Below, piece by piece: positions 60,901-64,000 of a stretch of DNA of 64,000 nt. Position 1 is the first letter of the stretch. The number at the start of each line of letters is the position of its first letter. The notes beneath the pieces were generated by a model. That model was not told where the DNA came from and ran no database searches. It worked only from the letters and a program-made list of their open reading frames with translations. The translations under genes and the position numbers were made by a program. Origin of the DNA: CAVXXD01 sp963765625 (GTDB lineage Bacteria; Actinomycetota; Geothermincolia; Geothermincolales; Geothermincolaceae); the NCBI GenBank assembly GCA_963765625.1, contig CAVXXD010000010.1:392046-456045 (forward strand), read 5' to 3'.

Positions 60901-61845
60901 GCTGTCGGGCGCCCCGCTGAAGTCGTCGTATGGACGGTTAGTGCCGCTGTTGTTGTAACCGAAGTAGTCGTACCGGATGCCGGCATTATAAGTAACTGTC
61001 CAGGACGCGCCGGCCGTCATGTCGCCGACGTTCCATTCCAGGTGGCGGATGCCGGTGTCGGCATCGCGGGTATCCACGTCGGGAGCGGGGCCGAACGAGA
61101 TCCCCAGGTACTCGACGCCGTCGGGGACGTCGTCGGTCACCAACACGTTATCGGTGGGGTTGACGTAGTTGTTCTGCACTTCGATGGTGTAGGTGTAGGG
61201 CCATCCGCCAGCGGGGAGCTCTCCACAGCCGGTGGCCTGGGTGTCCGCGGTGGTCTGGCCGGCACTCTTGGTGATCATCTTGATGGGAACGAGCTCTGAT
61301 TCGCTGCTGACGGGGCCGCCGGAGATGGTGGCGCCGCTACCGTTGGCCACGGTGTTGACCTCGGCGGTGACGTCGGCGATTATCTTATCGCCCACTTCCC
61401 ATAGGGGGTCGGTCGGGCTGACGGTTATATCGATGGTGGTAGTCTCGGTGGGTGCCAGGTCACGGATATCGTCGAAGCGCACCGTCAACTCGTTGGTAAC
61501 AGGGTCCGTAGTCACGGAGGTCGGGGTTAAGGGGCCGTCGGGGCCGCTAGCGGAGACGAAGGTGACCGTCTTGTACCGGCCATCAAACCGAAGGGGGTCG
61601 GAGCTGAAGGTGCCGGACAGGGAGAGGTTGAATCCCCGGTCCGTCGCCGACGTGTTCTGGACGGTTATACCGACTGTGGCGTTGCCACCCAGCAGGACCT
61701 TGCCCCCGGATGTGGTGACGCTCAGCACCGGGGCGGCCTGCGCCGCCCTTCTTCCCAGCACCAGCGAGAGCGGCATTGCTATCAGGAAACAGAGCAATAC
61801 GGCTAGAAACGCCACGACAAACCGGTTCGACCTGCCTCTATCCAT
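48937..61845 (-). CDS. Giant secreted DUF11-repeat protein (4302 aa) with four C-terminal FAEG-type modules
   Basis: A single 12.9-kb gene. The start at 61845 follows GGGAGGT. The signal peptide is RFVVAFLAVLLCFLIAMPLS, cleaved near AQA. Residues about 50-3800 are some 20-22 DUF11-type immunoglobulin-like domains, of two alternating kinds: one beginning like KTQDTTGDASAIGQPFYYTV, the other like LTKINDAAAPIPGGQTVHYI, with TLTNSAVVAYNSWSG between. Several Lys-Asn-Asp patterns could form isopeptide bonds, which I cannot confirm. The last 460 residues are four modules, WFLAEGSTGGGFDTWVLLENP first, then YFPEGSTAPGFDTW, YIAEGSTGGGFDTY and VPEGSTGGGFDSW. Each ends with a strand such as VAERSMYWDK, a divergent form of the AERPMYF motif. 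No sortase signal, SLH domain or membrane anchor is visible. The length exceeds any nearby gene by far; an adhesin or surface-layer role is inferred. Confidence 0.88.
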   Translation of the reverse strand: MDRGRSNRFVVAFLAVLLCFLIAMPLSLVLGRRAAQAAPVLSVTTSGGKVLLGGNATVGITVQNTSATDRGFNLSLSGTFSSDPLRFDGRYKTVTFVSASGPDGPLTPTSVTTDPVTNELTVRFDDIRDLAPTETTTIDITVSPTDPLWEVGDKIIADVTAEVNTVANGSGATISGGPVSSESELVPIKMITKSAGQTTADTQATGCGELPAGGWPYTYTIEVQNNYVNPTDNVLVTDDVPDGVEYLGISFGPAPDVDTRDADTGIRHLEWNVGDMTAGASWTVTYNAGIRYDYFGYNNSGTNRPYDDFSGAPDSLGAPVEKNAFTNTADLEAIYESTPVSDSDTASVTGSYAAINKSVSPTSVGNGDTVTFTITIAASEYYNILQDGTLLLTDTLPDGFTFDDTSATPAPSDWSYDAGTGVTTIEWDQTAFAGVAAGDTAVFFFDATVNNAWVVPPDASHLLIVAGDSMTNDAAFDATWHDTVDARRPDDITSGNASASTVVVGPKPTIIKQISLDGANYFDSVEATVGDTLYFRVWFNTDDGSTPLVSGVNFGNVDVVDWFPLGTALVTGSATFAYSDAGDFSYDPPVVKYSARYGDQPEAVASGNLDGAAWSLGDVAQDGWWEVVFQVVVQDDAANIVDGNINPDFGKLSWANSESNQFSDRDIADVVCTEPDLTAAKSVISTPANPGAGQDWGYRITLTNTGTAAARNVLVTDTLPSGMRNYDPTTGTVTVTRGAMPLTLGTDYTLDYTPATGVFLIDFDNGGAIHTEIQAPPSADSVVTIDYTARVDSTVGAGASLTNNVSVTWSAQNAGVTPNRDYGPVTANRTITLPSITIAKSIVGTDTVPIGTGTASQVTYRLTVTVPANNLATGTEINRLRDFIRQDGLEYVTGSTLLTDAGGTPPTPALFSSLTNNMNPSISWTSPNPGSTLTWAMRDLIDNSGQATDYVFQVDFKLLATGLITPVSQLGSATDPANWRFWPNTGGNPTLNNTANNDGDFRWSDSFQNRTATSNTTTTTLQQPYMELSKSNDKESPPVFVKAGDTVDYTLTAHNAGTSASYDNIVVDTLPVGLRDADPSGTVAVTVNGLPAAFTTGWNGATGTLTVTVNAGVSVPAGQDLVVTYTATVDGDVGSGATLTNDAYVDYRSESGAGRHVTSTSDSSGSNLASSVVRTPQVTATKTALDTPATIGDTVSYEIEMTVPAGTIMYDPSIVDVIDQDGIEYVPGSSALSRVSGPDPGPALSFIDAFQPSTDYDTPDPGATFTWLLNDVDNSGGADFTFKLTFDCVITGLIDPAGSSSDPDNWVWWWTHGSDPTADNTADDTATIDWSDGVDDHSASTPAATQHVYQPNLDLTKDNDTGGSMLPGGTIGYTISIANNGLGISYENIFVDTLPAYMSDTDPSSTVVAVLDGTTLTAVVDYTVYWAGGQLTVDLTAGSGGAKDIPAGQTLVVTYTGTVNSQVGAGAALTNIASVEFNSRSDGTGRQVPLSTDVSQHNTDDSTADIPLATIAKSQDATGDLSAIGQPYTYAVDVTVPAHTTVYNAVVTDDIADGLAVDGYSTYVDGVSQAVGAVTPSAPADGPVTVTWDMGDYTNNTGADQVVSLGITVHIRTNYDGGGEVYAGATFTNAAELDWDDAETGEAHHAGPVSADTVTATEPDLTLTKINDAAAPIPGGQTVHYILTAENTGTSASCQNVLTDTLPATLRNVPPVVTNVTLAGVPLTENTDFWVIWNSGTGELTIDLDHGVSKTNIQPGAGNRLIVYVNVTPSAVVGAGTTLTNSAIVAYNSWSGSNGRSYSSTPATSSITIRPATMAKAQDAPSNRANIGQPFTYTISVSVPAYTTLYSSAVTDNIVDGLAVDSMATYVDGSPQTVGTLTPAAPFNGPAALTWNMGDYTNNTSATQSVQLRLNVHIRTTYAGGGTVLSGAIFGNSASLAWAHGSTSATAANIVATAPNLAFSKSNDASGPVVGGQPVRYTLTASNAGTGTSYQNVVTDTLPVGMRGNTPVVNSVRLSGLLLTENVNYTVSWNSGTGALVVDLTAGSAGPTNIPSSGSLVVRYTASASDDADPGATLTNSAVVAYNSWSGSGGRASTSTPATSSVTVQAVTMTKTHNAAGNQASIGQPYAYTVAVAVPAHTTLQGATMTDNIADGLSLDSYATYVDGVAQAVGLVAPAAPFNGPAALTWTVASYTNSTDATQQVQLRLNVHIRTTYAGGGTVPSGAIFGNSANLAWAHGSTSATAPNVIATAPNLTFTKANDASGPVVGGQPVHYTLTAANTGNGTSYQNVVTDTLPVGMRGNTPVVTSVTRGGITLTENVNYTVSWNSGTGALVVDLTAGSAGPTNIQPGPGNNLVIRYTASASDDAGAGATLTNSAITAYNSWSVSGGRSYTTSPATSSITVSAATATKTQDTTGDASAIGQPFYYTVGLNVPSRTTVYSTSANDIVPDGLEVTGTSTYVDGIPWTIGTVSVTPNPVDGTTVVAWTIGDYTNITSATQQIQLRIDVRVKTTFNDGTTPVSGLPPQSTFDNTADIAWADAASGGATRHLYPTAPTVTATEPHLVLTEANDAAGPVTGNTPIHYTVTVANDGTSTSYQNQIVQTFPVGMRGNTPTVTGVNLGGSVLTEGLNYTVGWDPVTGELTIDLTAGSDGPTNIPVGSDLVIYMTQSPSPDAGASAVLTDITSIGYNSWSGMDGRQTDRTLNPADDNTDSSFITMQAPTFTSTQDTGDDTASIGQPYSYYSTITLPSYETLYNGSVSVDIPDGLIVDDAVITVDGVPVSIGTITPTIDPVSGRVTNVTWTWDEYTNNTGASQEVALVISVHPATTYGDGSPLSGLPPTQATFPNTAYLSYDDAATGGTTHNLDDSAPTVTAIEPHLTLTEANDAAGPVTGNTPIHYTVTVTNDGTGTSYQNVIVQTFPVGMRGNTPTVTSVTLGGASLTEGVDYWTSWNATTGEFTIDLDHGTSVTNIPAGSDLVVYVAQSPSPDAGASAVLTDITSIGYNSWSGTDGRQTDRTLNPADDNTDSSFITMQAAVIAKTEDAAGDITTIGNTYTYKQTVTVPAYTSIYNAQTADTIPDGLTVTDNNPSVGWTTLAENPSTGEWYVFWNIVDYTNDTANPVDLTLTIDVRVDRFYNDGTTEVVAGDVFSNTASLAWDDADTGGTTHNDSGSAPDITVREPDLAMTKAVDNGTPEAGDTLTYTIEVTNNGGWPACNVTVEDTIDTALAYVGGSITGPGGDASGDPALTWDIQGGLGRGIDPLETVTLTFQAKVKGGAGYGQVVGNTAGISTYDGGQPDPYGRTYGPVSASRSITCRAAVLEMAKTVTAGANPDWGDTVTYQLTVSNNGDADAVNVGVRDTIPSPYFSYVSGSTSAAWPGHAYTTDPAGAPGPGLDWDIGATLAPTESLVLTFDMSVDQWADDGVQTNTGTAYGEDAAGTALTESTGTADIDVQQHPGVGVAKVLDDADGYVPVGDTFTYTITVTDTGNTDIPVVPLTDTYDPAYLGFVSATVTPDATAPGSLTWNDLGPLEPQGTVEVTVTFEALQPGSTTGTDNAAAVDTVDEFSNPVTASFTNQDLVITDPRIITVKTIDGPDGYVPVGGTVSYTVRVTNDGDTVLAAPVRLTDTYNPAYLGYAGAVPAPSSVTAGTLRWSDVSGGAGMTAGTYVDVTVTFITMKAGTAPSTSNTVDVSAVDVHGAPVSDGDVNAGLTITNPELAVAKTVKSGQASPVRVGDTASFIITVTNSGDTAIPAPVHLADTYDRAYLSYQGATPASDDTVDDGSLYWTDITGGSGLAVGASASVEVDFTTLKKGTTSDTATVSGVVDTHGDPIATVESSASVEIGKILGANSWFLAEGSTGGGFDTWVLLENPGLETANVDVTFTTREGPRPPLSFTLGAESRSTVRIQDYIPDDFHVSTFVEADRPIVAERSMYWDKRYWGTTSAAGEPQPYEMKAGHANLGTPLLGTTGEGYDLPTSMYFPEGSTAPGFDTWVLIANPNDGEATVKIRLMTATGPRDAGSVKVPAQSRYTVHLNELLPGEAELATELTSDLGIVAERSMYWDPNAQALQPYEMRGGSSSPGSAELSRDWYIAEGSTGGGFDTYISIQNPGSAQAEVTADFLSTGGVAASKTISMPAGTRATLRIQDYVPDNFYVATQVTADQPVSAERSMYWDKRVTSDVASMQEGHSATGVLRTGTLWTVPEGSTGGGFDSWVLIANPTAVDTPVTVTFMTATGPTAPVEIVVPANSRYTIRVSDYVPDNFYVATTVETEGQIVVERAMYWDRRVAAGIQPYEMMGGHSAVGVDP
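52740..56850 (-). repeat. Near-identical ~295-codon units inside the giant gene
   Basis: Each unit is one pair of DUF11-type domains. Anchors such as ACGAGCGCCCCGGTGCCGGA recur at 54851 and 55736 (885 bp), and GGGGTGTTGCCCCGCATGCC recurs about every 0.9 kb from 53066 on. Unit similarity is highest between 54.6 and 56.4 kb, pointing to recent expansion there. Confidence 0.75.
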
Positions 61846-62179
61846 GATGACCTCCCGTCCTCGCCTCACCGGCCGTACCGCTTGCCCCACCGGTAATATA
61901 GCTTTTCTGTCTTGAGCTGGAAGAAAACCGCAAGCAGCGCTTCCCCGGAGCGCGCCCGGTTCGTCGCATGCATTGAAGAATCAACTTATCCGAGATTCCT
62001 TATTTCTTATTCCCGCAGCATAACCTTTGGAAACATCGTTTCCATCGATTTGCAAGGAAAACGGGAATCGGGCCCGGATCGCTGAAGGATCAAGAGAGCA
62101 GGAGCCATGAAAGAGACAGCAATACAGTGCTATGTGCTGGCACTAATCCTGGCTTTCGGCCGGGACCGGGAATGATAAC
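61846..62179. other. Upstream region of the giant gene
   Basis: About 330 bp with no gene. TATATT (minus strand, 61895-61900) is a possible -10 box for the giant gene. GGAAAC-ATC-GTTTCC at 62029-62043 is a short perfect inverted repeat. Composition is lower in GC around 61980-62040. No RNA gene is recognised. Confidence 0.4.
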
Positions 62180-62473
62180 CTACCCCCACATGTAGGACAC
62201 GCCGAAGCCGCCGCGCGGGTAGGACCACTCGATGGCATCGAGGGGACAGACGAAGCGGCAGGTGCCGCACTCCAGGCAACCCTCGTAATTGAAAAGAAGC
62301 TCGTTCTTGGCCTCGTCCCAGGTATAGTTCTCGGCCGGGCAGCCGGAGAGGCAGGGTTTGCCGGGGCAGCGGGAGCAGAGCTCCTTCTTCACGGTGATGT
62401 GGGCTTCTTTTTTATTGATGTTGAAGTGGACCGTGGCCATCTTTTCGTCCATGGTGAGTTTCTTATCGGCCAT
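62180..62473 (-). CDS. fixX: FixX-like ferredoxin of an ETF:quinone oxidoreductase
   Basis: A 97-residue ferredoxin-like protein. The motifs CSRCPGKPCLSGCPAENY and YEGCLECGTCRFVCPLDAIE match FixX, which with FixC corresponds to the C-terminal Fe-S part of ETF:ubiquinone oxidoreductase. It would take electrons from the flavoprotein FixC to the quinone pool. The ATG overlaps the FixC stop by one base (TAATG), and AAGGAGGT is seven bases upstream. FixA/FixB (ETF) genes are not in the window; they may lie beyond the right edge. Confidence 0.88.
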   Translation of the reverse strand: MADKKLTMDEKMATVHFNINKKEAHITVKKELCSRCPGKPCLSGCPAENYTWDEAKNELLFNYEGCLECGTCRFVCPLDAIEWSYPRGGFGVSYMWG

Positions 62474-63807
62474 TATTCCGACCTCCTTACCTTGCGCATC
62501 TTGTGCCAGCCGTTGAGCTTGTCGACGGCCTGCATCATCAGCTTCAGGGGCACCTTGAGCCACTTCTTCTGGATGAAGGGCTCCATGAAGGCTTCGAAGC
62601 TCCTGGTCATCACGGGATAGGGCCTGGGCTCGAGGTAGTTGAAGTCCTCCATGGAGGCCTCCTCCGCGAAGTCGAAGGCTTTGTCCATGAAGATGCCCAT
62701 GTTCTTCATGCCCGACTTGGCCAGGAAGTCGGAGAAGTACCTGGCGTTGAACATCATCTTGGGCAGGCCGGTGGTGTAGAGGAAATCCTTGTACTTGGCC
62801 AGGGTCTCGGCGTCGTAGCGGCGCTGCTGTTTGGCGTAGGCTACCGTCTCGGCGGCCTTGACCCCGGCGAGCATACAGGAGGGCACGCCGGTGTACATGT
62901 CGTTGACGGTGGAGCCGGCATCTCCGCAGAGCAGGACGCCGCCAGTGTAGAGCTGGTTCAGCCTGAGCCTTCCGCCGTCGGCGATGATGTGGGAATCGTA
63001 CTCCCTCAGCTTTGACCCCTTGATGCGAGCGTGGATGTAGGGGTGGGCCTTGAGGCTCTCCATGCACTCGCGCACGTTCTTCCCCTCCCGGATGGCGTCC
63101 ATGGGAATAAGCTGGACCAGGGCCACGGCGTCATTCATGGTATAGATGGAAAATCCGCCCCCCACGTCGGCCGGGTGGCCGAAGCCGTCATAGGCCACGC
63201 CTTCCCCGGGCGGGACGTTGAACCTCTCCTCGATAACCTCCGGCGGCAGTTCGTGCACTTCCTTGATGCCCAGCAGGAAACGGGAGGTGTCGTCGACGTA
63301 GAGCCCCGACTCGCGGGAGACGACGGAGTGAAAGCCGTCCGCCCCCACCACCACGTCCGCCAGCATCTCCTCGTCCCCCACCTTGACCCCCACCACGCGG
63401 CCATTCTCCTTGAGCAGGCCGGTGACGCAGACCCCGCGGAGGATGGTGGCTCCCACCTCCTCAGCCTTGCCGGCGAACCAGGGGTCGAAACTGCTGCGGT
63501 AGGCGGTGTAGACCTTCTCCCGCTTGTCGAGGTTGGAGAACCGGCCGTGGAACTCGAAGTAGTCGTCGCCACGGAAGAACATGATCCCCATGTCCCGGCA
63601 GAGCCTCTCCAGGGGAGCTTCGTCCTCGAATCCCGGGATGATGGTCGAGAGCACCGTGCTGAACAGCGCGAAAGAAGAAACGTTCTTGTGCCCGACCTGC
63701 TCGCCCCGCTCCAGCACGACAGTCTCCACGCCACGGCGTGCCAGTTCGATGGCGCAGGCCGCGCCGGCCGGCCCCGCGCCCACCACGATGCATTCGACCT
63801 TGTCCAT
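62473..63807 (-). CDS. fixC: FixC-like ETF:quinone oxidoreductase flavoprotein
   Basis: A 444-residue FAD protein. FAD motif at the N-terminus (VECIVVGAGPAGAACAIELA, then VLERGEQVGHKNVSSFALFS), ADVVVGADGFHSVVSRESGL in the middle and GVLLCGDAGSTVNDMYTGVP near residue 310. It matches FixC/electron-transfer flavoprotein dehydrogenases; paired with FixX. It moves electrons between ETF and menaquinone, for example during fatty or aromatic acid oxidation. The two FadH-like enzymes in this window would fit such metabolism, but the link is only contextual. The start at 63807 has GGGAGGG upstream; an extension to 63864 has none. It overlaps fixX. Confidence 0.88.
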   Translation of the reverse strand: MDKVECIVVGAGPAGAACAIELARRGVETVVLERGEQVGHKNVSSFALFSTVLSTIIPGFEDEAPLERLCRDMGIMFFRGDDYFEFHGRFSNLDKREKVYTAYRSSFDPWFAGKAEEVGATILRGVCVTGLLKENGRVVGVKVGDEEMLADVVVGADGFHSVVSRESGLYVDDTSRFLLGIKEVHELPPEVIEERFNVPPGEGVAYDGFGHPADVGGGFSIYTMNDAVALVQLIPMDAIREGKNVRECMESLKAHPYIHARIKGSKLREYDSHIIADGGRLRLNQLYTGGVLLCGDAGSTVNDMYTGVPSCMLAGVKAAETVAYAKQQRRYDAETLAKYKDFLYTTGLPKMMFNARYFSDFLAKSGMKNMGIFMDKAFDFAEEASMEDFNYLEPRPYPVMTRSFEAFMEPFIQKKWLKVPLKLMMQAVDKLNGWHKMRKVRRSE

Positions 63808-63898
63808 GGTTGCCCTCCCCTTGCCGTGATCGATATACCCAACTGTGACTGGACGGTCAGTCACCCCTATGATAACCGCGGTTCGGTCTTCTTGTCAA

Positions 63899-63926
63899 AA
63901 GAAAAGGGGGGGCCGATAACCCCCTC
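63899..63926 (-). terminator. Terminator of the gene entering from the right edge
   Basis: On the minus strand AGGGGG (from 63925) pairs with CCCCCC over TTATCGG, followed by CCTTTTCTTTT. Confidence 0.65.
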
Positions 63927-63945
63927 TTGTTTTGCATGGTACAGC

Positions 63946-64000
63946 CTACTGGCTGGGCATCTTCAGGTACCACTGGCCGTCTTTCTTGACCAGCTCGATC
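63946..64000 (-). CDS. C-terminal end of a gene cut by the window edge
   Basis: The last codons read IELVKKDGQWYLKMPSQ and a TAG at 63946-63948. The ending is like NTF2-like or DUF4878-type exported proteins that close with a Gly-x-Trp-Tyr-Leu strand. Too short to name. A terminator follows. Confidence 0.5.
   Translation of the reverse strand, partial: IELVKKDGQWYLKMPSQ

Noticed and set aside
62029..62043. GGAAAC-ATC-GTTTCC as an NrpR operator
   Set aside because: The methanogen operator is GGAA-N6-TTCC; here the spacing is seven, and the nearby genes are not nitrogen genes.
1..64000. Prophage, transposase or toxin-antitoxin genes
   Set aside because: None of the proteins shows integrase, transposase, capsid or toxin motifs; repeats seen are non-coding or intragenic.

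Overview
The window is high-GC bacterial DNA, gene-dense, with good Shine-Dalgarno sequences (GGAGG-type) ahead of most starts. Several features suggest a deep-branching, probably anaerobic, monoderm-like actinobacterial lineage of the Geothermincolia/OPB41 kind: class-I GlnA of the alpha type, a glutamate synthase split into archaeal-type pieces, an NrpR-family regulator, FixCX, FadH-like flavoenzymes, and very large secreted proteins with a shared C-terminal module. The lineage is an inference from gene content, not a measurement.

Layout. (1) 1-10.9 kb is nitrogen metabolism on the minus strand: nadE, glnA, an orphan OmpR-type regulator without a phospho-acceptor Asp, and a five-gene glutamate synthase operon (ferredoxin, FAD oxidoreductase, amidotransferase, FMN core, GXGXG subunit). 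An NrpR-type regulator diverges from it across a region with a strong promoter and a symmetric 9-bp inverted repeat. (2) 10.9-12.7 kb holds a QueG-like Fe-S protein and a polytopic membrane protein. (3) 12.8-27.4 kb is rich in surface proteins: a propeller-plus-amidase protein, two propeller proteins, and a protein built on three near-identical 888-bp repeats. Between them lie a small unknown, a CrtI/CrtISO-like flavoenzyme and a truncated Hsp20. (4) 27.4-35.1 kb is mixed: a lipoprotein, a DUF6125-like protein, methyltransferases (one badly broken), M48 and M28 peptidases, a flavodoxin and a FadH-like flavoenzyme. (5) 35.2-48.9 kb has a giant metallophosphoesterase/TIG surface protein, a second FadH paralogue, a zinc-ribbon membrane protein, a group made of an acetoacetate-decarboxylase-like protein, a CrtI-like flavoenzyme and an alpha/beta hydrolase, and a PAS-GGDEF cyclase. 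(6) 48.9-61.8 kb is a single 4302-residue DUF11 repeat protein. (7) The window ends with FixX, FixC and the tail of another gene.

The main unifying observation is a roughly 110-residue module (FAEG near its start, VAERPMYF and GGH near its end). It occurs exactly four times in tandem in five otherwise unrelated secreted proteins (12820, 15891, 24764, 35222 and 61845 starts), always after the functional or repeat region. I read it as a cell-surface attachment or display cassette. The second is a bacterial nitrogen-control locus that combines a single-domain NrpR with archaeal-type glutamate synthase and a GlnR-like orphan regulator.

Reading frames are interrupted in the MCP tail, nadE, glnA, the triplicated repeat protein and one methyltransferase. 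Because housekeeping genes are hit, I suspect sequence errors for most of these; only the methyltransferase looks decayed. No tRNA, rRNA, CRISPR array, transposase or phage gene was recognised.
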